Assembly (NCBI RefSeq): GCF_042675965.1
Contig: NZ_JBHTKJ010000035.1
Span: 92,459-156,458, forward strand
From: Virgibacillus_R byunsanensis
GTDB taxonomy: Bacteria > Bacillota > Bacilli > Bacillales > Amphibacillaceae
Length of the DNA: 64,000 nt
Direction of reading: 5' to 3'
The first letter of the stretch is position 1, and each line of letters opens with the position of its first letter. The notes under the pieces were generated by a model. The model saw only the letters and a program-made list of their open reading frames with translations. It made no database searches and was not told the origin of the DNA. Positions 36,321-45,529 of the stretch are shown here, piece by piece. The translations under genes were made by a program, and so were the position numbers.

Positions 36321-37121
36321 TTACTCTGATTTTCTAGACGATTTACCTTGCCAAAAAACAACCTTCCCGGCGATAATCTGTATACAAAGCACTAGTAAGT
36401 AACCCATTATAGACATGACAACCAGTACTGAGAACATTTCTGCAACTTTAAATTGTGAATTATAAAACAACATTAGATAACCGAGCCCTTTATTCGCACC
36501 AACTAATTCGGAGACAATAGCACCGATGACACTAAATACGATGGCGATTTCTAGACCTGCAAACAGATAAGGAAGAGAACCAGGCAGCTTCACACGCCGG
36601 AATATCTGCCAGGATGAAGCTGAATAAGCCTGAAGTAACTTAATCTGTGATTTATCGATATTATTTAGACCTACCATCATATTAATTAGAACAGGAAAAA
36701 AGCTAGTAACTACAACTATCGCAACTTTTGAAGATATACCGTAACCAAACCAAACAAGAAACAGAGGAGCCATCGCCATTTTGGGAATGGAATTAAAAGC
36801 TAATACAAACGGGAAAACTAGCTTTTTTATTGAAGGAATCTCAGCAATGAGAATACCTAAGATAGCTCCTGTTGCCCCCCCGATCAAGAAGCCTAAAAGG
36901 GTCTCGCTAAGAGTAGCCCATATGTGTATTAAAGACTCAGTGCTTTTGAAAAAATTAATAAGGCTAGCAAACGTATCTGTTGCGGTCGGGAATATAGCAT
37001 TTGATACATTCAGTCCACGTACTACCCCTTCCCATAAAGCAATAATCACAACAAATGTCAGAATATGTGGTGCCCACTCTTTTACATTCCACCACCTTTT
37101 GGTCTTTCGATTAATCATCAT
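36321..37121 (-). CDS. ABC transporter permease (nitrate/sulfonate/taurine type), second
   Basis: 266 aa, six helices, with the EAA loop LLQAYSASSWQIFRRVKLPGSLPYLF, nearly the same as in the permease at 33424-34203. Start chosen at the ATG at 37121, behind AAGGAAGTG; an ATG at 37139 has no ribosome site. It ends 36 bp before the binding-protein gene. The likeness to its partner points to a duplication within the operon. Confidence 0.9.
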   Translation of the reverse strand: MMINRKTKRWWNVKEWAPHILTFVVIIALWEGVVRGLNVSNAIFPTATDTFASLINFFKSTESLIHIWATLSETLLGFLIGGATGAILGILIAEIPSIKKLVFPFVLAFNSIPKMAMAPLFLVWFGYGISSKVAIVVVTSFFPVLINMMVGLNNIDKSQIKLLQAYSASSWQIFRRVKLPGSLPYLFAGLEIAIVFSVIGAIVSELVGANKGLGYLMLFYNSQFKVAEMFSVLVVMSIMGYLLVLCIQIIAGKVVFWQGKSSRKSE

Positions 37122-37235
37122 CGCACTTCCTTCCGCCATTAGTTAATTCAACTTTTCTATTACGACAATGTGTAGCTACTTAGGAACTGAGATGTATAGT
37201 GAATCTCATTACTAGAACTGCTTCAGCATTACTAC

Positions 37236-39383
37236 CTAGCGATTAATTGTTATTAAAGCATCTACTGCTTTAACTCCCCTTCCTTCTTCCAATACAACAA
37301 GTGGATTAATTTCTATTTCGTTAAAATAGTTTTTGTGATCAATTGCCAGGTTTGACAACTTTAATATCACATGAGCGAGTTCATCAATATCTGCCTTCTT
37401 AGAACCCCTATACCCCTTAAAAATCTCACTGTATTTCAATTCATGAATCATTTCATATGCATCTTGTTGATCAATAGGTAATATTCGAATACTAAAGTCC
37501 TTTATCATTTCTACTAAGGTTCCACCTATACCTAACGTTACATAATGTCCATATAACGGATCATTCTTAACTGCAACTATTGTTTCAATGCCTTTAGGAA
37601 CCATCTCTTGAATAAGGACACCATTTATACGTGCATCCGGTTGAAATTTTTTAGCATTTTCCATTATTTCACTAAAAGAGGATATTACTTTTTGGTCTTC
37701 TGAAATAGATAATTTAACAGCTTTTGCTTCAGTTTTATGCAGAATATCTGGGGAGTCGATTTTCATTGCTACCGGAAAACCTATTTCTGTTGCATAATCT
37801 CTTGCTTCTTCAACTTTACTAGCCACTTTCTCTGCTGTAACAGGTATCTCATAGCGACTAAGTACTCTTTTACTCTCGTTTTCACTTAAACTAGTTCCTT
37901 TAAAATGAGATATATATAGATCTAATGACTCACGATTGTCTTGGTCGTAACTCTTTTTCCTTTGACTTAGTTGATCCATACTATTTGCATAATCAATATA
38001 TTTTTTTATGGCTTTCATACTAGCATGAGCACCTTGGAGTAAAGGAATGTCAGCCGAATTGAGGATTCTGTGTATTGGTGCATCTAGCCCTCCAGACACG
38101 TGTGTAAAAACAACAATAGGTTTCTTGATACTTTTTGAAACATCCGCGATAGCTCGTGCTACATTTTGATAAAGTGCACTTTGTGAAGAATCAAGACCTG
38201 AGGTCGCATCCTGACAAATTGCCAGTAAATCGATATTAGGGTCGTTGGTCAATGCAATTACACACTTTTTATAAATTTCAGTGTTAAATAAAGCATCACT
38301 AGTCCCATCTAACGGGTTGGAAATGGTCGCATATTCCGGAAGAACTACTGCTAAATCTTCCTTTGTCTTCTCCTCAATGTCTGGTATTTGCAAGCCAGCG
38401 GATTCAGCAATATCACAAGATAAAGCAAGTTGCCCACCCGATATTGCCATGACACCTATCCCGTTATTTTTTGGTAGATTTAACCGATGTTTCGATAAAA
38501 GGGCAGTGGTCGTTATGATTTCATCATAGCTGCTCACTTCAATAAACCCGTTTTGTTTTAAGAAAGCCTCATGTAAATGGGAGGAACCAATAATGGCACC
38601 TGTATGAGATAAAGCAGTTTTTTCGCCGGTTTCAGATTTTCCAACTTTTAGGATGATAATGGGTTTCCCCTTTTTTCTTGCTAACTCCGCTACCTCACTC
38701 ATCTCTTTCGGATTTTTAATACTTTCTAACACACCAACAACGATATTGGTTTTTTCATCTTCAATGAGAAAACGGAAATAATCTGCTGTTGTAATTCCCA
38801 CTTCATTTCCAGCAGAGATAACATAGCTAAACCCAAGATCACTACCAGAGCTCATCAAGGCAATACAAGCGGAACCACTATGAGACACAAGACCTACTTC
38901 CCCTTGTATGAGTGAACTAGGCGCATCCGCACTATATAGAGGAGTCATTTCATTCACATTGATTAACCCTAAACAGTTCGGACCACAGGCAGCTATCCCG
39001 TTTTCCTTTAGCAATTGACTAATCTCTTGTTGTTCCTTTTGCCCTTCTTCATTCACTTCCGCAAAACCACTAGCCAAGATAACGGCAGCTTTTACGTTCT
39101 TTTCGTTCAGTTCCTTTAAGGTTTGTTTTACACGAGTGCTTTTAAGTGCAATGACCGCACATTCTACGCCATCAGGAAGCTCACTTATTGAGGAATAACA
39201 CCTCAATCCATATACCGTATTATTTTTTGGGTGTACCGGATAAATTTCGCCTTCATACCCCATATTTAATAAGTTGGATAATGCAACGCCACCCATGTTT
39301 TTTTCGGAACACCCAATGATTGCTACGGAACGAGGGGACATTAAATATTCCATATTTTCGTAACTACTTATTATTGCTTCCAT
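37236..39383 (-). CDS. NDP-forming acyl-CoA synthetase (acetate-CoA ligase type)
   Basis: 715 aa. The CoA-binding domain is at about residues 10-135 (SPRSVAIIGCSEKNMGGVAL), then succinyl-CoA-ligase-like domains (SHSGSACIALM, ALSHTGAIIGSS) and a C-terminal ATP-grasp domain (FPVAMKIDSPDILHKTEAKA, IETIVAVKNDPLYGHYVTLG). It activates a carboxylic acid to its CoA thioester, yielding ADP or GDP and phosphate. Start chosen at the ATG at 39383, behind GAGGTG. Its place between the importer and the crotonases makes it the entry step of the pathway. Confidence 0.9.
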   Translation of the reverse strand: MEAIISSYENMEYLMSPRSVAIIGCSEKNMGGVALSNLLNMGYEGEIYPVHPKNNTVYGLRCYSSISELPDGVECAVIALKSTRVKQTLKELNEKNVKAAVILASGFAEVNEEGQKEQQEISQLLKENGIAACGPNCLGLINVNEMTPLYSADAPSSLIQGEVGLVSHSGSACIALMSSGSDLGFSYVISAGNEVGITTADYFRFLIEDEKTNIVVGVLESIKNPKEMSEVAELARKKGKPIIILKVGKSETGEKTALSHTGAIIGSSHLHEAFLKQNGFIEVSSYDEIITTTALLSKHRLNLPKNNGIGVMAISGGQLALSCDIAESAGLQIPDIEEKTKEDLAVVLPEYATISNPLDGTSDALFNTEIYKKCVIALTNDPNIDLLAICQDATSGLDSSQSALYQNVARAIADVSKSIKKPIVVFTHVSGGLDAPIHRILNSADIPLLQGAHASMKAIKKYIDYANSMDQLSQRKKSYDQDNRESLDLYISHFKGTSLSENESKRVLSRYEIPVTAEKVASKVEEARDYATEIGFPVAMKIDSPDILHKTEAKAVKLSISEDQKVISSFSEIMENAKKFQPDARINGVLIQEMVPKGIETIVAVKNDPLYGHYVTLGIGGTLVEMIKDFSIRILPIDQQDAYEMIHELKYSEIFKGYRGSKKADIDELAHVILKLSNLAIDHKNYFNEIEINPLVVLEEGRGVKAVDALITINR

Positions 39384-39438
39384 TTTTATCACCTCACTCA
39401 TGGTTTTTTATTCACCAGAGGGGAATCTCCCCCCTATC

Positions 39439-40254
39439 TCAAGACCGTATACTTTCGGTTTTTATGCTTTCTTCACGGAGGCGTGTTGCTTCTTTAAATC
39501 CTTTTTCTTCTACCACTTTTAAGAACTTATCTGTTTCCGGTTTTTCAGAAGTAGCAACAATCGTAAACATGTCTTCTGATACCTTCATCGCATCAAGAAT
39601 TCCTTGAATTTCATAGGCTCTGTTAGACACTTGCTTAACGATTTCATTTGTGACGGAATCATTTAACGCAATTTTGTTCGCCATATATTTAGTTACCTCA
39701 TCTAGTTGGTCACGCGGAACAACTTTGTTCACGATACCAATTTCTTTAGCTTCTGATGCAGGGATGGTGTCACCAGTAAACAACAATTCTTTTGATTTTT
39801 TCATTCCAACGACCCAAGGTAAGATTAAAAATGGAGCAAAGGTTCCAAGTAATACTTCAGGTTCACCAAATTTTGCATCATCAGAAGCGATAATAAGATC
39901 ACAAGTTAAGGCTAGTGAATGGGCACCACCTAAACAATGACGATGTACCTGTGCGATTACTGGCTTTTTGCTATTCCAAATCGCATATAAAGCATTATTG
40001 CCTACCTTGGTATGTTTGTACCAATCTTGAACCGTTTCAAGTTTTTCTGATGTAATATCAAATCCCGCAGAAAATGCTCTACCAGCACCACGTATAATAA
40101 TTACCTTTACATCATCGTTATTAGAAAATTCACGGACTGCGTCTTCTAATTCCAACCACATTGCCTCTGATAGTGCGTTAAGCTTATCTGGACGATTTAA
40201 CGTGATATACCCTAGTTTCCCATCTATACTTGCCTCAATAAATTGATAACTCAT
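39439..40254 (-). CDS. Enoyl-CoA hydratase/isomerase family protein
   Basis: 271 aa crotonase fold. The oxyanion-hole motifs are AGRAFSAGFDIT and HCLGGAHSLALTCD. In the second motif a serine replaces the catalytic Glu seen in true hydratases (GGxELA), while the second Glu in GEPEVLLG is kept. It may therefore act as an isomerase, hydrolase or hydratase on an unusual enoyl-CoA. A good start is present at 40254 after GGGGAG. It lies in the operon between the synthetase and the HIBYL-CoA hydrolase-like gene. Confidence 0.88.
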   Translation of the reverse strand: MSYQFIEASIDGKLGYITLNRPDKLNALSEAMWLELEDAVREFSNNDDVKVIIIRGAGRAFSAGFDITSEKLETVQDWYKHTKVGNNALYAIWNSKKPVIAQVHRHCLGGAHSLALTCDLIIASDDAKFGEPEVLLGTFAPFLILPWVVGMKKSKELLFTGDTIPASEAKEIGIVNKVVPRDQLDEVTKYMANKIALNDSVTNEIVKQVSNRAYEIQGILDAMKVSEDMFTIVATSEKPETDKFLKVVEEKGFKEATRLREESIKTESIRS

Positions 40255-40323
40255 TATTAAAATCTCCCCTTCTATTTATTAATAAAGTATTTTATAAACC
40301 GAAACTTTATATTGAAAATGCAT

Positions 40324-41376
40324 TCAATTCATGAATGACTGAATACGTTCATCTGTCACATCTTCTAAGGTGTTTGGCTCCCACTTTGGATGATGGTCTT
40401 TATCGACTAACACGGATCTTACACCTTCATAAAAGTCATCATTTCTCATCATGCTCATACTTAATTTCAGTTCTTTCGTAAAACAATCGTTTAGTGATAA
40501 TGCTTGACTTGTAACGAGTTGCTTCAGTGTAATCTTTAGGGCAATCGGTGATTTAGACATTAACACGTGCAACGTCTTTTTAGCCCATTCATCGCCTTCT
40601 TCTCTTGCAGCTTTGCCTAAAGATTCCATGATTTGCTCCACTGTATGGTAAGAAAAGTGTTCATCAATTTTGGTTTGTAGAACGGCAAGTGATGATCCAT
40701 CAGGGACTTGAGACGTATGTTTGTTAAGAACAGACTTGATATCAGAGTCTACCGTTGATGTTGACCAATTGTGCTTCTGGATTGCATTCATCAAATCGTC
40801 CCACTTCCCACTCTCTATATAAGCATCCGCCACTTCTGCATAAAGCACACTTGCGGCACCTATGACAGAACCTGTCAGACCAAGATAAAGGCCAATTTGA
40901 CCAGGTAATTTATTTAAAAAATAACTTGCTCCAACGTCAGGGTAAAAACCGATACTCGTTTCCGGCATTGCCCATTTGGTACGTTCCGTTACCAATCGGT
41001 AGCTTCCACCGATTGCAACGCCCACACCTCCTCCCATGATAATTCCATCCATATAAACGAGAACCGGCTTTGGATAAGTATGAATATCCAAATCCATCGC
41101 ATACTCCTTGGAAAAAAATCGATAAGCCCGATCCTTCACATCGATATCCCTACATTCATATAGATCCTTCATATCACCTCCAGCACAAAAACCTTTGTCT
41201 CCGGAACCATAGATACAAATAAGCGCAATATTGTCGTTGTCTTTCCATTCTTTTAACTTATGATCTATTTCTTCCACCATCTCAGCATTAAGAACATTGA
41301 TTGCCTTCGGTCGATTGAGTTGTATCCAAGCTACTCCATTTTGAACATTGGTTATGACATGTGAGTCTTGTAACAT
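40324..41376 (-). CDS. 3-hydroxyisobutyryl-CoA hydrolase-like protein
   Basis: 350 aa from an ATG at 41376, 7 nt after GAGGGG. Crotonase fold with the HIBYL-CoA hydrolase pattern: GDKGFCAGGDMKDLY, GIIMGGGVGVAIGGSYR, MPETSIGFYPDVGASYFL, and a C-terminal domain with PIALKITLKQL. The family frees 3-hydroxyisobutyrate or 3-hydroxypropionate from its CoA ester. The length is right for this family and longer than simple hydratases. Confidence 0.9.
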   Translation of the reverse strand: MLQDSHVITNVQNGVAWIQLNRPKAINVLNAEMVEEIDHKLKEWKDNDNIALICIYGSGDKGFCAGGDMKDLYECRDIDVKDRAYRFFSKEYAMDLDIHTYPKPVLVYMDGIIMGGGVGVAIGGSYRLVTERTKWAMPETSIGFYPDVGASYFLNKLPGQIGLYLGLTGSVIGAASVLYAEVADAYIESGKWDDLMNAIQKHNWSTSTVDSDIKSVLNKHTSQVPDGSSLAVLQTKIDEHFSYHTVEQIMESLGKAAREEGDEWAKKTLHVLMSKSPIALKITLKQLVTSQALSLNDCFTKELKLSMSMMRNDDFYEGVRSVLVDKDHHPKWEPNTLEDVTDERIQSFMN

Positions 41377-41403
41377 TTCAATTCCCCTCATCCGTTTGTA
41401 AAA

Positions 41404-42864
41404 TTAGTAACGAGCTGTTAGCATTTTTTTTCGCGTGTAAAAATCGACACCATCTTTTCCATTGGCATGGAGATCTCCATAGAAGGAATTTTTATATCCA
41501 GAAAACGGGAAGAAAGCCATCGGTGCTGGAACAGCAAGGTTAACCCCTAACATACCTGCATCCATCTCTTCACGAAACTCCCTTACCGTTTTTGCATTCG
41601 TCGTAAAAAGGCATGCCCCATTAGCAAATTCAGATTGGTTCGTAATATCGATTGCTTCCTCCAGGTTCTCAGCACGAACCACGGATAACAATGGTGCAAA
41701 AATCTCATCCTTCCAAATGATCATTCCTGGTTTAACATGATCAAAAATTGTTGGCCCAATGAAGTATCCTTGTTTATCCGATATACGATCTTTTCGTCCA
41801 TCGCGAACGAGTTGACATCCTTCCTTTTCGCCTGACTCAATATACTTGATGGTTCGTTTCCGCTGCGACCCACGAATGACAGGACCAAGGAAGACATCCT
41901 TCTCCATTCCATTTCCAATTTTGATCTCATCTGCTGCTTCTACTAATCTTCTAACTAGTTCATCACCAATATCACCAACTGTCACCACTACCGAACAAGC
42001 CATACAGCGTTGCCCAGCAGAACCGAATGCAGCTTCCATGATATTCTTAACGGCAAGATCAAGATCGGCATCTGGCATAACAATGGAATGGTTCTTCGCT
42101 CCGGCCAAAGACTGAACACGTTTTCCATTTGCAGCAGCTGTCTTATAGACATATTCTGCAACTGGCTGTGAACCGACAAATGAAACCGCTTTAATGTGTT
42201 CGTGATCTAATATCCCATTTACTGCTTCATGGGCACCATGCACGACATTTAATACGCCATCTGGTAAACCAGCTTCCGTAAATAATTCTGCTAAACGATT
42301 AGCAAGCATTGGTGTTTTTTCTGAGGGCTTCAATATAAATGTATTACCGCATGCAATGGCAAGTGGAAACATCCAGCATGGCACCATCATTGGGAAGTTA
42401 AATGGGGTAATACCACCAACTACACCAACTGGGTATCGATACATGCCCGACTCAATATTGGTTGCAATATCCGGTAATTGACTACCCATCATCAAAGTAG
42501 GTGCTCCTGCTGCAAATTCGACACACTCAATTCCGCGCTGCACTTCGCCGTAAGCATCCTTATAGGTTTTTCCGTTTTCCTTGGTTACTAATTCGGCTAA
42601 CTCTTCCCAATGTTCCACTAATAGTTGCTGATATTTGAACAAGATACGTGCTCTCCGAGGAACCGGTGTCTTCCTCCATTCTTTAAATGTTTCTTTAGCA
42701 ACCATTACCGCTCGATTTAGATCATTCTGGTTGGAGTGAGGAACAGAGCATAGCACTACCCCTGTTGCCGGATTGACAACTTCCTCACTTTTCTCGGAAG
42801 TTGATTCCGTCCATTCTCCTCCAATATAGTTTTTTAACGTCTCACTTCTTGTAACAATAGACAT
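41404..42864 (-). CDS. mmsA: Methylmalonate-semialdehyde dehydrogenase (CoA-acylating)
   Basis: 486 aa from an ATG at 42864 with AAGGGG upstream. Family motifs: PFNFPMMVPCWMFP, VVHGAHEAVN, SFVGSQPVAEYVY, the catalytic Cys in GQRCMACSV, and KDEIFAPLLSVVR. Such enzymes oxidise methylmalonate semialdehyde or malonate semialdehyde to propionyl- or acetyl-CoA, with loss of CO2. In the operon it follows the iron alcohol dehydrogenase that should make the semialdehyde. Confidence 0.93.
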   Translation of the reverse strand: MSIVTRSETLKNYIGGEWTESTSEKSEEVVNPATGVVLCSVPHSNQNDLNRAVMVAKETFKEWRKTPVPRRARILFKYQQLLVEHWEELAELVTKENGKTYKDAYGEVQRGIECVEFAAGAPTLMMGSQLPDIATNIESGMYRYPVGVVGGITPFNFPMMVPCWMFPLAIACGNTFILKPSEKTPMLANRLAELFTEAGLPDGVLNVVHGAHEAVNGILDHEHIKAVSFVGSQPVAEYVYKTAAANGKRVQSLAGAKNHSIVMPDADLDLAVKNIMEAAFGSAGQRCMACSVVVTVGDIGDELVRRLVEAADEIKIGNGMEKDVFLGPVIRGSQRKRTIKYIESGEKEGCQLVRDGRKDRISDKQGYFIGPTIFDHVKPGMIIWKDEIFAPLLSVVRAENLEEAIDITNQSEFANGACLFTTNAKTVREFREEMDAGMLGVNLAVPAPMAFFPFSGYKNSFYGDLHANGKDGVDFYTRKKMLTARY

Positions 42865-42879
42865 ATTAATCCCCTTCAA

Positions 42880-44070
42880 CTAATGAATTTTTTCGACTTC
42901 ATAATTAAATTCATAGGCATTATAATAAAGTTGTTCGATTTGTTCTTGAGTGGGTACCTTTGGGTTATTTGCCGGGCTTCCACTGGCAATCGCGTCTGCC
43001 GCCATTTTTGGTATGGCAATGTCGTATGATTCTTTGTCAATTCCCCACTTCTTCATGTTCGGAATGTCTAGATCATTACATAGTTTGATAATCTTTTGGA
43101 TAACTTCGTCAGCTAATTGTTCATCGGATCCATCATCTGTGTCTAAAATATGTTTCCCAATGCTAGCAAACCGCTGAACAGCTGCATCTTTCGTAAATGT
43201 TAAAACCGTTGCTAACAACATCGCATTGGAGAACCCGTGAGGAATATGGAACACCGCACCAATGGGGCGTGACATTCCATGAACCAACGTCACAGAAGAA
43301 TTCGAGAAAGCAATACCAGCTAACATGGCTGCTAGAGACATTTTTTCCCTCGCTTCAATGTCTTCACCATTTTCATAAGCCCTAAGTAAATACTTCGTAA
43401 TTAAATCAATCGACGTAAGCGCATACATATCTGAGACAGGATGTTTTAATCGCGAAATATACGCTTCTAACGCATGACATAAAGCATCGACACCAGTTGC
43501 AGCCGTGATTGACCGCGGACATGATAGGGTTAATAGTGGATCAACAATGGCGACAGCAGGTAGTAATTCGGGTTGAGAAATCATCATTTTTACTTGGTTG
43601 ACCGTATCCGTAATCACTGTCACTTTCGTTCCTTCAGATCCGGTACCTCCGGTTGTAGGGATAGCGATTAATGGAAGAGGTTTATTCGGGAATGGTATTT
43701 TTTCTCGAAAGTACTCTCCAATCTCCCCATCATTTGTCATCATTACAGCCACTGCCTTTGCTGTATCGATACAACTACCACCACCGACAGCAATAATTAC
43801 CTCACAGTTGTTTTCACGGCATATTTCCATTGCCTCACGAACATGGACATCTGTTGGCTCGGTATTTACTTCGCTATAAATTGCAGTAGAAATACCTGCT
43901 TCTTCATTTAGGACAACGCATTCTTTCACCCGATTCATTTTTTTCATAACAGAATCACTTATAACCAATGCCTTATTGCCTAGCTCACTTACAATTTGGC
44001 CAATTTGTTGAAAAGATCCTGAACCGTATACGATTCTGTTAGGCATTAACAGTTGGTGATACGAATTCAC
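42880..44070 (-). CDS. Iron-containing alcohol dehydrogenase
   Basis: 396 aa from a GTG at 44070, 8 nt after AAAGGAGG; the ATG at 44097 precedes that site. NAD motif GGGSCIDTAKA, then the metal-binding Asp/His stretch TGVDALCHALEAYIS and HGMSRPIGAVFHIPHG. It takes the role filled elsewhere by 3-hydroxyisobutyrate dehydrogenase: 3-hydroxyacid to semialdehyde. An iron ADH paired with an MmsA-like enzyme resembles the DddB/DddC pair of 3-hydroxypropionate pathways. Confidence 0.9.
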   Translation of the reverse strand: MNSYHQLLMPNRIVYGSGSFQQIGQIVSELGNKALVISDSVMKKMNRVKECVVLNEEAGISTAIYSEVNTEPTDVHVREAMEICRENNCEVIIAVGGGSCIDTAKAVAVMMTNDGEIGEYFREKIPFPNKPLPLIAIPTTGGTGSEGTKVTVITDTVNQVKMMISQPELLPAVAIVDPLLTLSCPRSITAATGVDALCHALEAYISRLKHPVSDMYALTSIDLITKYLLRAYENGEDIEAREKMSLAAMLAGIAFSNSSVTLVHGMSRPIGAVFHIPHGFSNAMLLATVLTFTKDAAVQRFASIGKHILDTDDGSDEQLADEVIQKIIKLCNDLDIPNMKKWGIDKESYDIAIPKMAADAIASGSPANNPKVPTQEQIEQLYYNAYEFNYEVEKIH

Positions 44071-44112
44071 AGAAAAAGCCTCCTTTTGTTTACACATTCA
44101 AAAACTATCATT

Positions 44113-44898
44113 CTATTTATCATGAAAAACAGCCGATCTCTTTTCTAAGAAAGCATTGACACCTTCTTTCATATCATCCGTTCCAAACATCTGACCAAAT
44201 AATTTTGCTTCAAGAGCTAACCCGTCTGATTGAGACATATCAAACCCTTGGTTCACTGCCTGAACCGCTGCATTTATGGAAGGTAAGCTTTTCTTAAGAG
44301 CTATGGACTCTGCTAACTTTTTGGTTACGGCAGTAAGTTCATCTAGTGGAACAGAAAGATTGACTAGACCAATATTGGCTGCTTCTTCTCCATTAACAAA
44401 TTCACTTGTCAATATCAATTCCAGCGCTTTTGCCTTGTTTGTTAATCTCGACAGCCTTTGCGTACCGCCAAACCCTGGGATCAATCCTAGCGTGAGTTCT
44501 GGTAAGCCGATTTTTGCCTCATTGGCTGCAATTCGTAAATGGCACCCCATTGCTAATTCCAAACCACCGCCAAGACACGCACCGTTTATCGCTGCGATGA
44601 CTGGCTTCTCCATTTGTTCAATCTTGTCACACAATTCTTGACCTGCTTCAGCCATTGATTCTCCTATCTCTGTATTGTCAAATCCCTTTGTAAACTCTTT
44701 AATGTCGGCGCCTGCAACAAAAAACTTTCCTTCTCCAGTTAAAACAACAACCTTCACATCTTCATCCTTAGACAGATATTCAAAACAATCCTTTACTCCT
44801 GTTATCATGTCACTGTTTAGAGCGTTTGCAGGCGGGTTATTAACAGATACATACGCAACATGATTTTCTACTTTAAATAATACATTTTTAAAATTCAT
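44113..44898 (-). CDS. Enoyl-CoA hydratase
   Basis: 261 aa, canonical crotonase: VAGADIKEF oxyanion motif, the first catalytic Glu in LGGGLELAMGC and the second in GLPELTLGLIPGFGGTQRL. It adds water across a 2-enoyl-CoA. It is the first gene of the long minus-strand operon, and faces the TetR gene at 45530 across a 630-bp intergenic region that holds a probable operator. Confidence 0.92.
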   Translation of the reverse strand: MNFKNVLFKVENHVAYVSVNNPPANALNSDMITGVKDCFEYLSKDEDVKVVVLTGEGKFFVAGADIKEFTKGFDNTEIGESMAEAGQELCDKIEQMEKPVIAAINGACLGGGLELAMGCHLRIAANEAKIGLPELTLGLIPGFGGTQRLSRLTNKAKALELILTSEFVNGEEAANIGLVNLSVPLDELTAVTKKLAESIALKKSLPSINAAVQAVNQGFDMSQSDGLALEAKLFGQMFGTDDMKEGVNAFLEKRSAVFHDK

Positions 44899-44963
44899 AA
44901 TCTAGCACCACCTTCCTTTCTTTATAATATTACGACTAATCTTAATATAATATGCATGTTATT

Positions 44964-45018
44964 ATCTGTACGGTCAAAATATTTTTCCGAAAATTCAAAC
45001 TATCTATCCGGTCAGAAT
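44964..45018. promoter_or_regulatory. Two direct repeats, candidate TetR operator
   Basis: ATCTGTACGGTCAAAAT (44964-44980) and ATCTATCCGGTCAGAAT (45002-45018) match at 14 of 17 positions, 38 bp apart. They lie just upstream of the hydratase gene and on the path to the divergent TetR gene. Assignment to that TetR is inference. Confidence 0.45.
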
Positions 45019-45309
45019 TTTGTTATTAGGACATTTTCATACATCAAAAACCAGTTAAATTTTAGAATTTCTATAAAATCAAAATTACCAACTCCTAGTA
45101 ACAATAATGCTTAATTAGATGTTTACACATCACAAAAATTACTATTTATTAGAAGCCAAATAAAGCGGGAGATTTAGCGAATGTAGTTCCTAATCACATT
45201 AGACATCACTTAACTTTTTTGTATTCTTGAAGGATAGAGATCCTTGTCTTTATGACCAAAGCTGTCTATCGCTGAGTAATATGCCTGGACCTGACTTAAA
45301 ACTAACTTT

Positions 45310-45349
45310 CATATTCTCTATTAAAAGAGCATATTCTCTATTAAAAGGA
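45310..45349. repeat. Tandem 20-bp duplication
   Basis: CATATTCTCTATTAAAAG occurs at 45310 and again at 45330. It lies in the otherwise gene-free gap ahead of the TetR gene (44899-45529). An open frame across it on the minus strand is not convincing. Confidence 0.7.
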
Positions 45350-45529
45350 AAAATCACCTTCAACTCTCGTACTCGAAAAGGCAACTGATTTTTGTAGCTT
45401 TCGTGAAAATATTTTGCACATAATTCCCTTATACCGAGCAAGAGATAACATAAATTGATGGATAAGAAAACATGTATCCCTTTAACCCGGTGAATACCGA
45501 ATTTCTAAATTTCGATATGGAGGAACACT

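Noticed and set aside
44113..44898. Complete valine degradation operon
   Set aside because: Branched-chain dehydrogenase, acyl-CoA dehydrogenase and 3-hydroxyisobutyrate dehydrogenase genes are absent; a synthetase and importer are present instead.
45250..45441. 63-aa minus-strand frame upstream of the TetR gene
   Set aside because: It crosses a tandem 20-bp duplication, has no ribosome site and no family; judged non-coding.
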